NCBI GenBank assembly: GCA_003451785.1
Contig: DMJL01000283.1
Location: forward strand, 1-16,591
Source of the DNA: Bacteroidales bacterium
Lineage (GTDB): Bacteria; Bacteroidota; Bacteroidia; Bacteroidales; UBA7960
Direction of reading: 5' to 3'
DNA length: 16,591 bases
Below the pieces are notes generated by a model, which ran no database searches, was not told where the DNA came from, and was given only the letters and a program-made list of their open reading frames with translations. Of the stretch, positions 6,269 to 13,509 are shown one piece after another. Numbering within the stretch: the first letter of the stretch is position 1; the number at the start of each line of letters is the position of its first letter. Made by a program: the position numbers and the translations under genes.

Positions 6269-7432
6269 ATGAAATTTTTAATTCTTTTCTTTTTTTGCGC
6301 CATTAGTTTTTCAGCGTTTGCACAAGACGCAAGGATTTCGGGTTATGTTTATAACTTAGAAACCGGCCAAAGGCTCCATGGTGCGCATGTTTACTGGTAT
6401 AGCGCACCAACGATGGGAACAGTTACAAATGAAGATGGGGCATTTCTGTTGCTTCACCACAAGGATTGCACCATTTTAATAATATCTCATTTAGGCCACC
6501 AAACCTTAAGATTAAATATCATAAATGAGAACGAGCTTACCATTGGCTTATCCGTAATACCATACGAGCTTGCCGGGGTAACGGTAAAACCGATAGAGGA
6601 TGCAAGAATGATTATAAGCCGGGTAATCGCCAGATTGGACGAAAACCTTCCCCCCAATCCGGTCTATTACAGGTATTTTTTCAGGGAGGTGTTTTTTTCG
6701 GCAGACAGTGTTATCCACATTATGCTCGAAAATACAGGAAAAATTGAACATAGGGTGGCTTTTATGTGGTTTGGCAGCAAAATCTCAATACCTAATCCTA
6801 GAATCAGGGTTTTTTCGGATAAAGGTAGAGAAATGCTTGAGGTATTTAACCTTGGTGGTTTAGTTAACATCGAAGGGGATAATCCGGTTCATGCCATTAC
6901 CCGAAACTGTTTTTTGCACAGAAGGGGTTCCAGGGACTTTAATTTTCAACTTGTGGGTTTGGAGAGTATTGGTGACCGTCAGGTGTATGTAATTGATTTT
7001 GAAACCGATATGCAAGTTATACACCCAAGCGGCAGGTTGTATATTGATACGGATAGTTATGCAATTGCCAGAAAAGTTTTACACAGGAGTGGAGGTACTG
7101 AAACCCGGTACATTGATTTTGTAGAATCAAACGGCAAGTGGTATTTGAGAAATGTGAGTCATTACAGGTTACGACCGGATAGGCCAAGTTTTAGTTACAG
7201 GACAACTTTATACAATGCCTTAATTGATCAGGAAAAATTAGATTATGACCTTATAGGGATTCAAAGGTTATGGTTTGCGGAAATAACAATTAGGGAAAGA
7301 AAAGAGAGTGATTTCCTTGGCGATTTCCATTGGGAGCATTTTAACTCCATACCGCTACCGGATTGGATTGTTTCAAGAATAACTGAGCAAAGGGCTGAAC
7401 GGGGGGCTCGGCAAGAAACACAAGTTGAATAA
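6269..7432 (+). CDS. Exported protein with carboxypeptidase-regulatory-like domain, copy 1 (387 aa)
   Basis: First gene of the envelope operon. The ATG at 6269 is chosen over an in-frame TTG at 6242, which lies inside the hairpin arm and would put nine residues before the signal peptide. Signal peptide 1-18 (ending FSAFA, then QD). Residues about 21-100 form a carboxypeptidase-regulatory-like (CarboxypepD_reg-like) beta-sandwich, seen in ISGYVYNLETGQ, HGAHVYW and TVTNEDGAFLL. The rest (VISRVIARLDENLPP..., FREVFF, GRLYIDTDSYAIARK, FVESNGKWYL) resembles the soluble part of Bacteroidota proteins of this type; the GRLYID/FVESNGKWY section suggests a LolA-like curved sheet, an inference. No membrane barrel is present, so it should be periplasmic or peripheral to the outer membrane. 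The next gene is its paralogue, 21 nt away. No catalytic residues are seen. Confidence 0.85.
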   Translation: MKFLILFFFCAISFSAFAQDARISGYVYNLETGQRLHGAHVYWYSAPTMGTVTNEDGAFLLLHHKDCTILIISHLGHQTLRLNIINENELTIGLSVIPYELAGVTVKPIEDARMIISRVIARLDENLPPNPVYYRYFFREVFFSADSVIHIMLENTGKIEHRVAFMWFGSKISIPNPRIRVFSDKGREMLEVFNLGGLVNIEGDNPVHAITRNCFLHRRGSRDFNFQLVGLESIGDRQVYVIDFETDMQVIHPSGRLYIDTDSYAIARKVLHRSGGTETRYIDFVESNGKWYLRNVSHYRLRPDRPSFSYRTTLYNALIDQEKLDYDLIGIQRLWFAEITIRERKESDFLGDFHWEHFNSIPLPDWIVSRITEQRAERGARQETQVE

Positions 7433-7453
7433 GTCTTTCTTATAACTATCCCG

Positions 7454-8593
7454 ATGAAACCACTTCTTATTGTTATCGTACTCTGTGCAATTTCTTTTAC
7501 CGCTACCGCAAACGTGAGAAATATAGCCGGTTTTGTTTATAATACCGAAACCGGTGATGGCCTGCATGGCGTACATGTATTCTGGAAGGGAGCGCCAAAC
7601 CTTGGCACCATTACCAATGAAGACGGTAACTTTCTAATACTGCCGCATGCGGATAGCGATACTCTGATAGTTTCGCATTTAGGATTCGAAACGGTAAGGC
7701 ATCACGTTGCACGGCGGGCAAGACAGCTAAGAATTGGAATATCGCCAAGAGTTTACGAGCTGTCTGAAGTAACGGTCGAGGCCATTAGCGCTGATGAAAT
7801 TATGAGAAGAGTCATTTCCCGGCTTGCGGTAAACCATCCAGCGCATCCGGTCTTTTACAGTTTTTATCACAGGGAGGTGTTTTTTTCGAGAGATAGCATT
7901 ATACATTTCATGGAAGAACATACCGGTTTGATAGAACATAGGAGAGCAACCTTTGGAATTTTCAACAATAATGTTAGAATTGACAAGAGCAGAATGGGAT
8001 ATTTCACAGATGTAGGGGAGGAAATGTTTGAAAACCATCGTTTTATTTCTTTTACGCAAATTTTGTGGGACAACCCTTTGTTCGACGCATATGACCATTT
8101 ACACAGACGGCGCTCACGGCATTTTAATTTCAGGTTTGCCGGAATGGAAACAGTAAATGAGCGAAATAGTTACATAATTGACTTTAAAACAGCAAGGTCA
8201 ACATTCTATCCCACCGGCAGGTTGTATATTGATTCCGAAACTTTTGCAATTGTTAAAGAAGAACTTAGGAATAAGACAGGTAGCGAAGTAAGGCAGGTAA
8301 ATTTTATAGAATCAAATGGGCAATGGTTTTTAAGAAGCGTATTTCATTTAAGACCACGGTTTAAAGTTGAATATGGCCATACAATTGTTGGATACTCACA
8401 TAGAACAACAATATATAACTTTATTCAAGGGGCTGCACCTGTTAGTGGACTTGTAAGGATTGGTGGTCTGATGCCCCGATCAGTAAAAGCAATGGCAAGC
8501 GATTTCAGCGACGAATATTGGGAAGGATTTCAATCCGTTCTGCTGCCCGATTGGATAGAATCAAGAATAGCCGGGAATAATCCACGCCAATAG
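7454..8593 (+). CDS. Exported protein with carboxypeptidase-regulatory-like domain, copy 2 (379 aa)
   Basis: Tandem paralogue of the preceding gene, colinear from end to end. Signal peptide about 1-19 (hydrophobic core IVIVLCAISFTA). Regulatory-like domain about 23-105 (IAGFVYNTETGD, HGVHVFWKGAP, TITNEDGNFLIL, VSHLGFETV). Shared downstream blocks include HREVFFSRDSIIH, RHFNF, TGRLYIDSETFAIV, FIESNGQWFLRS, YSHRTTIYNF and the C-terminal LLPDWIESRI. The two genes keep an identical 18-nt stretch around the REVFF codons (agggaggtgtttttttcg). Clear divergence elsewhere (the C-terminal 60 residues before LPDWI) argues that both copies are maintained, perhaps as a heteromeric pair. The 65-nt gap to the next gene contains no obvious promoter. 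Function unknown; envelope localisation is inferred from the signal peptide. Confidence 0.85.
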   Translation: MKPLLIVIVLCAISFTATANVRNIAGFVYNTETGDGLHGVHVFWKGAPNLGTITNEDGNFLILPHADSDTLIVSHLGFETVRHHVARRARQLRIGISPRVYELSEVTVEAISADEIMRRVISRLAVNHPAHPVFYSFYHREVFFSRDSIIHFMEEHTGLIEHRRATFGIFNNNVRIDKSRMGYFTDVGEEMFENHRFISFTQILWDNPLFDAYDHLHRRRSRHFNFRFAGMETVNERNSYIIDFKTARSTFYPTGRLYIDSETFAIVKEELRNKTGSEVRQVNFIESNGQWFLRSVFHLRPRFKVEYGHTIVGYSHRTTIYNFIQGAAPVSGLVRIGGLMPRSVKAMASDFSDEYWEGFQSVLLPDWIESRIAGNNPRQ

Positions 8594-8658
8594 ACTGGAT
8601 ACGCAGTAGCGAGCATTTACCGGCGAATATACTTACTTAACATTAAAATCTTACAAAG

Positions 8659-9252
8659 ATGAAATTTTTAAATTTTCCATTGTTTATCAAGGTTTTTTAC
8701 TTGATTGCATTGTTAGTTCTACTATCTAATGCCGCTTTTTCCCAAAATGTCAATCCCCCTGCAAACAGCCACCGGCATTTTGTTGGCCTACAACTTAACC
8801 CATATCTTGGGGAAAACTTCTTCGATAATTTGTTTAGTTGGAATTTGGATAGGTCAATATGGGTTGCATCGCTAAGATATGGTCAGCAGGTTAGATTTTT
8901 GGAAGGTTTTACATTGGGAGGCGAAGTTAATTTTCATAGAACCTTTGGTTCCAACCCCGGATATTCGATTTTACGGATGGGTCCATTTGCCCGTTATTCA
9001 TTACCTGTATTCCCATGGGCGGCAGTATTTGCCGAAGCATCCCCAATGCTGAGCTATTCGCGGGCTAGGCATCATTTTTTTGGACCCGATGTGCACGAGG
9101 ATTTAAGTTTTTTTTATTATGTTGCCCCAGGAATATCCTTAAGGCGCCCCGAAAGCAGGTTGAGCCTTGATTTGTATTGGAAATTTTCCGGTGAGGAAAT
9201 TATTGCAATACGCAATAATGTTTTCAGTTTTAAGGTGAATTTTCATTTTTGA
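8659..9252 (+). CDS. Small outer-membrane beta-barrel-like protein, 197 aa
   Basis: Third gene of the operon. Its initiation region (AAAGATGAAATTTTTAA, 8655-8671) is identical over 17 nt to that of the first operon gene. Signal peptide 1-29 (core VFYLIALLVLLSNAAFS, then Q). The mature part is a series of amphipathic strands of 8-12 residues rich in F, Y, W and G (HFVGLQLNPYL, IWVASLRYGQQV, FTLGGEVNFHRTF, SILRMGPFARYSL, AAVFAEASPMLSY, FFYYVAPGISL, RLSLDLYWKFSG, VFSFKVNFHF). It ends in phenylalanine, as outer-membrane barrel proteins usually do. About eight strands are consistent with a small barrel. No specific family is recognised. Position directly before the TonB-dependent receptor suggests an accessory role in the same system. 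Confidence 0.8.
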   Translation: MKFLNFPLFIKVFYLIALLVLLSNAAFSQNVNPPANSHRHFVGLQLNPYLGENFFDNLFSWNLDRSIWVASLRYGQQVRFLEGFTLGGEVNFHRTFGSNPGYSILRMGPFARYSLPVFPWAAVFAEASPMLSYSRARHHFFGPDVHEDLSFFYYVAPGISLRRPESRLSLDLYWKFSGEEIIAIRNNVFSFKVNFHF

Positions 9253-9279
9253 TAACAGCATTTCTTAAAAATCATATTA

Positions 9280-11607
9280 ATGAAAAGGTTTTGGTCGGTG
9301 CTTTTACTTTCTTTTTTGTGTTGTGTTGCCACTGCCCAAGAGTTTATTACCATACAGGGCTTTGTGCGCGATTCGCTGAGCAGGGAAACCTTGCCCGGGG
9401 TACATGTTTATGCGCATGACACACAAACTGGTACAATAACCAATAGCTATGGTTTTTATTCGATAACTCTTCCACCCGAAGCCACTCAGCTTGTTTTCTC
9501 TTTCGTAGGCTTTGGCACCAGGATGGTTTCGTTGCCCGAGCCAAAGAATCAGCGTCTTGATGTAAAACTATACCCAAGCCTTTACTTAGAAGAAGTTACG
9601 GTTGTATCAGAAAGGTCGCAGGTGGCGCTCCCAACTATGGGCTTAATGCGAATACCAATCACCCAGATTGAGAATGTTCCTGCAATTATGGGTGAGCGCG
9701 ATGTGATGAAAGCATTGCAGCTTCTGCCCGGAGTGCAACGGGGTGCCCAAGCTACTGGCGGTCTGTTTGTAAGAGGCGGTGGGCACGACCAAAACCTTAT
9801 CATTTTGGATGATGCCAAGGTGTATAACGCCAATCATCTTTTTGGGTTCTTTTCGGTTTTTAATTCCAATGCCATAAAAGATGTTAAGATGTGGAAAGGG
9901 GGATTTCCTGCAAGATATGGCGGACGGCTTTCATCGGTGATTGACATCACCATGCGCGATGGCAATATGCAGGAGATTGATGGCGAAGTGGGCATAGGAC
10001 TGATTGCTTCCAGATTTACATTAGAGGGACCATTGAAAAGGGATAGATCCTCTTTTTTGATAGCAGGCAGACGCACCTATTTTGACCTTCTTCTCACTCC
10101 CCTAATGCCCGACTATGCAAGGGTGGGTTATTACTTTTACGACTTGAATGCCAAATTCAACTATGTACTTAACGATAACAATCGTCTGTTTATAAGTGGT
10201 TTCTTCGGAAGAAACAATCTATATACCAGCTACGATGAACCTTTTGAAAAAGTGGTGGGTGGGCTTAACTGGCACAATACTCTGCTTAGTGCCCGCCTTA
10301 GCACCGTGCTTCCAGGAGGTCTGTTTGTAAACAATGCTCTGACCTTTAGTCAGTATCAAACAGGATACTATACTAATCAACTTGACAAACTGCTTTCAAA
10401 AAGGTTTTTGTTTGATTACCAGACGGGCATTCGGGATTATTCCTTCAAAAGCGATTTCTTGTTCAACCCGTGGCCGCATCATACATTCAGGTTTGGGGGC
10501 ATAGCAACGGCCCGTGAGTTCCGCCCACGGATGTTTGAAATCACCAATGAGTTTATTAACCAGCATCGAAGTGAGATAAAGAGACAATGGTCGTTCGAAT
10601 CGTCCCTGTATATCGAAAATGAGTTTGTGCGGGGCAGTTGGATGTACAACATCGGTCTGAGGCTTTCCCATTACCACACCATGAACCGCAATTGGCTTAA
10701 CCCCGAACCAAGAATTACGCTGGGATATATGTTCTCGCCTTTAAGCTCCATTAAGGTATCGTATTCCGTAATGAACCAACGGGTTCATTTGCTGAGCAGC
10801 ACAGGTGGAATGCTGCCTACCGACCTTTGGTTGCCAGCCACACCAGACTTGTTGTCGCAGCATAGCCGTCAGTTTTCTTTGGGCTGGAATAAGAGGCTCG
10901 AAAGACCTGGTATTGATATCACGCTTGAAGCCTATTACAAAGAATCGGAGAACATTCTGACCTACAGAGATGGTGCCCATTTCTTTTTTATTGACGAGCA
11001 AAACCCATCGCCCGATATAGTATGGGCAGATAATGTAGCCCAAGGTTCGTCTGATGGTTTTGGGGTAGAACTGTTGTTGCACCGCAAAGAAGGCAGATTA
11101 AATGGTTGGTTTTCATATACCTGGTCGCAGGCCAATGTAAGGTTCGATGAAATAAACAATGGGTTGAGGTTTCCAGCAGATTTTGACCGCCGGCATAACC
11201 TGTCCCTTACATTAGCCTGGAATGTTTCGCCACGGTTTCAGGTTTCTTCTTCGTGGGTTTTTATGAGCGGGCACCCCATTACGCTCCCTTTTCATACTTC
11301 GCGAATCTACAGACCCTTCGACTTTGAGGGTCAGCGAGGATTGCAGCCTTGGGGAGGAGTTGATTATATTTCCCACCGCAATAATTTCCGAACCGAAAAC
11401 TATCACAGGCTCGATCTAAGTTTTAGGTTTATCAGACAAAGAAGGCGAAGTGAAAGGATTTGGGAAATAGGCATTTATAATGCATACAGCCGTATGAACC
11501 CTTTCTCCTACACCTTAGATTATGATTTTGAAACGGGGAGGAGGGTACTGAGAAAAACAACGCTTTTCCCATTTATACCGTCAGTTACCTATTTGGTTAG
11601 ATTTTAA
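9280..11607 (+). CDS. TonB-dependent receptor with carboxypeptidase-regulatory-like domain, 775 aa
   Basis: An outer-membrane active transporter that imports a bound ligand with energy from the TonB-ExbBD complex. Signal peptide 1-19 (ATA, then QEF). Carboxypeptidase-regulatory-like domain about 22-100 (IQGFVRDSLSRETLPGVHVY, TGTITNSYGFYSI). The segment EEVTVVSERS (about 104-113) is the likely TonB box region. The plug domain, about 120-235, shows GERDVMKALQLLPGVQ, GGLFVRGGGHDQNLIILDD, FFSVFNSNAIKDV and GGFPARYGGRLSSVIDI, all typical of the family. The remaining ~540 residues are barrel strands, ending YLVRF. Length is normal for receptors paired with DUF4249 proteins. It is not SusC-like: no SusD homologue follows; a DUF4249 lipoprotein does, 16 nt downstream. 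The ligand cannot be inferred. Family certain, substrate unknown. Confidence 0.95.
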   Translation: MKRFWSVLLLSFLCCVATAQEFITIQGFVRDSLSRETLPGVHVYAHDTQTGTITNSYGFYSITLPPEATQLVFSFVGFGTRMVSLPEPKNQRLDVKLYPSLYLEEVTVVSERSQVALPTMGLMRIPITQIENVPAIMGERDVMKALQLLPGVQRGAQATGGLFVRGGGHDQNLIILDDAKVYNANHLFGFFSVFNSNAIKDVKMWKGGFPARYGGRLSSVIDITMRDGNMQEIDGEVGIGLIASRFTLEGPLKRDRSSFLIAGRRTYFDLLLTPLMPDYARVGYYFYDLNAKFNYVLNDNNRLFISGFFGRNNLYTSYDEPFEKVVGGLNWHNTLLSARLSTVLPGGLFVNNALTFSQYQTGYYTNQLDKLLSKRFLFDYQTGIRDYSFKSDFLFNPWPHHTFRFGGIATAREFRPRMFEITNEFINQHRSEIKRQWSFESSLYIENEFVRGSWMYNIGLRLSHYHTMNRNWLNPEPRITLGYMFSPLSSIKVSYSVMNQRVHLLSSTGGMLPTDLWLPATPDLLSQHSRQFSLGWNKRLERPGIDITLEAYYKESENILTYRDGAHFFFIDEQNPSPDIVWADNVAQGSSDGFGVELLLHRKEGRLNGWFSYTWSQANVRFDEINNGLRFPADFDRRHNLSLTLAWNVSPRFQVSSSWVFMSGHPITLPFHTSRIYRPFDFEGQRGLQPWGGVDYISHRNNFRTENYHRLDLSFRFIRQRRRSERIWEIGIYNAYSRMNPFSYTLDYDFETGRRVLRKTTLFPFIPSVTYLVRF

Positions 11608-11623
11608 AGTAAAGAGCTTGGCA

Positions 11624-12541
11624 ATGGAAAAATTTAGAATTAATCGTATTTTATTTTTATCGGTAATCATATTCAGCAGTTTTTTATATGCCTGTACATC
11701 TTTTGTGGAAGAAATCGATCTACCATTTAAGGAGCCGCCCATTGTGGTTCACAGCTACTTGTATCCCGGCATGGAAGAAATTCAGGTCTCTGTCTTATAT
11801 GCAGCGAATGTGGGCGGTGGGCGCAATGCTGATGAGCAGCAACCTGTGCGCAATGCTATGGTTAGAATATGGTCAAGAATTCATAGTCCACTTGTTTTGC
11901 CGTTCGATGATGCCACAGGATTGTTTTCTGCTTCCAGCACCCACTTGCCGGTTGTTTCTGGCGTTGAATATTTTCTGAAAATAGAACTGCCCGGGCGACT
12001 TCCAATCGAAGGAAGAGTAATGGTACCCTTTGGTAATAAGCGGTTTTATGCCAATCTGGTTTTGTCAGAAACAAGAGGAGATATGCATAATTTACGGTTT
12101 GATGCCCATATTGAAGATAAGCTTGGCGAAAAAAATTTTTATAAGTTTTTTGCCTTTGTTGAAGGTGAAAGGGTATGTGTAGATGGCGCATCAATAACAA
12201 CAACTCCTTTCAGCGACCTGATTTTTAATTTTACTTCGCTGGAAAGCGATGAAAACCGCGATGGGCAAATTATTTTCTTCCCCGGAAGACAATTGTATTA
12301 TAGTACAAGGCAATCTCCTGGCAATTGTCCTCATAGGGTTGACCATCTACGCATGAGGTTGTTCTTTTTGGAAGAACAAACATACCGTTATCTTGAGTCT
12401 GTTTATGCCTTTGATGCAGCAATAGGCAACCCTTTTGTGGTGCCTCAATCCCCGGTTACAAACCTGACAAATGCAGTTGGAGTATTCGGGGCATACGCTT
12501 TGGTGGAGAAAATAATATTGGCAGAGGATTTTGGTTTGTGA
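11624..12541 (+). CDS. DUF4249-family lipoprotein, 305 aa
   Basis: Last gene of the operon and the probable partner of the TonB-dependent receptor before it. The ATG at 11624 (MEKFRINRI) is preferred to a TTG two codons upstream. The signal peptide ends in a lipobox (LYAC) with the acylated cysteine at residue 24. The mature part begins with an acidic segment (TSFVEEIDLPFKEPP) and then shows features of DUF4249: a first domain with PPIVVHSYLYPGMEEIQVSV and VRNAMVRIW, an Ig-like strand pattern (GVEYFLKIELPGRLPIEGRVMVP), and a second half of alternating strands with RLFFLEEQTYRYLESV. In Bacteroidota, DUF4249 genes commonly sit next to a TonB-dependent receptor, and an outer-membrane ligand-capture role analogous to SusD is often supposed but is not demonstrated here. 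Confidence 0.88.
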   Translation: MEKFRINRILFLSVIIFSSFLYACTSFVEEIDLPFKEPPIVVHSYLYPGMEEIQVSVLYAANVGGGRNADEQQPVRNAMVRIWSRIHSPLVLPFDDATGLFSASSTHLPVVSGVEYFLKIELPGRLPIEGRVMVPFGNKRFYANLVLSETRGDMHNLRFDAHIEDKLGEKNFYKFFAFVEGERVCVDGASITTTPFSDLIFNFTSLESDENRDGQIIFFPGRQLYYSTRQSPGNCPHRVDHLRMRLFFLEEQTYRYLESVYAFDAAIGNPFVVPQSPVTNLTNAVGVFGAYALVEKIILAEDFGL

Positions 12542-12703
12542 TTACATAAATATTACCAAAAGTAATAATGCCATGCTTAGGCCTGTTTTTCCGTGCCCCC
12601 AGATAGAATAATTTTCGGTTTAGATTGTTTTGGCATTTTTAAAACTCCATGCAATATGCACTAAAAATATTGCGTTCCATATTAACTATTAATACTTACC
12701 ACC

Positions 12704-13320
12704 ATGAAAATATTTAAAATTCTTGTGATTTTTTTTTGAGTGTTATGTTAACGGGTTGTTCGGTTGTAATGCCAGCATTGTTTGGAATAAGAAAAATTGA
12801 AGAATTTAAGCTGGTAGATTACAAAAGCTTTCTTGCAAAAATACCATCGAATATTGAGTATGTTTCAATAATCAGTTCAGCAGACCAATTTAAGAATGTT
12901 ATCACAAAAGGGGCTGATTCAATTCAAAAAAAGGATTTGAGCCAACCTATTCAGATATTGTATTTTAAAGATAACCAATTAAAGTCATTTCATGCAAATT
13001 GTTATGCACAAGGTGTTTTTGGAAGGTTAAACTGGAATACCTTTAATAGATTTGAAGTTTTCTTACCTAAATCGGCCATCCAATATGATGCTTCAAACAT
13101 TTTGTTGGAAAACTATAAATCGGTTTTTCCGGAAATCAAACTTCAAGATTATAAAGATTACACAATCATTATCTTCTGGACCAATTTGTTGAGAAGAATA
13201 TCCTTAGATGCCATTGAAACCGTAATTGAAAATCTCCAACAATTCGACAAACTTGAAGAAAGTAGGATTTACCTGATAAACACGGATAAATTTTTTACCG
13301 AATTGGCTAGTGGAAATTAA
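12704..13320 (+). CDS. Lipoprotein gene interrupted at a T9 tract (205 aa if read through)
   Basis: The natural ATG at 12704 encodes MKIFKILVIFF and then meets TGA at 12737. One base out of phase, the frame continues from 12736 as LSVMLTGCSVV and stays open to 13320. Joined, MKIFKILVIFFLSVMLTGC is a complete lipoprotein signal peptide with lipobox LTGC and Cys19. The break sits at nine consecutive T (12729-12737); ten T would restore the frame. Starting instead at ATG 12745 leaves MLTGC, too short for export. The mature part is about 186 residues, mixed alpha/beta (FKLVDYKSFLAKIPSNIEYVS, IQILYFKD, TIIIFWTNLL, ESRIYLINTDKFF), of no recognised family, and its intact length suggests it is still under selection. 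Slippage-based on/off switching, a recent mutation or a sequencing error are all possible. Confidence 0.7.
12729..12737. repeat. Homopolymer T9 in the signal-peptide coding region
   Basis: Nine T follow GTGA inside the codons of a signal peptide. The tract lies exactly where the reading frame changes, making it the candidate slippage site for the lipoprotein gene. Confidence 0.9.
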
Positions 13321-13509
13321 ACTTTTGGAGTATTAATCAGAACGCTGTATAGGGTAGGAGTTTTTCAGCAAAAGCTCAAAAAATTAATTTTATATTCGGG
13401 TAATTTAGAATACCCACAAAAGGTTTGCTATAATCTAAAACCCACCTACTTTGCATCCTTCAGGAGTAGTTCAATTATTTTATATGCAATACCACTATTT
13501 TCCGTGCCG

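Noticed and set aside
13398..13415. GGGTA...TACCC hairpin between the lipoprotein gene and clpC as a terminator
   Set aside because: The stem is only 5 bp with an 8-nt loop and no directly adjoining T-run.
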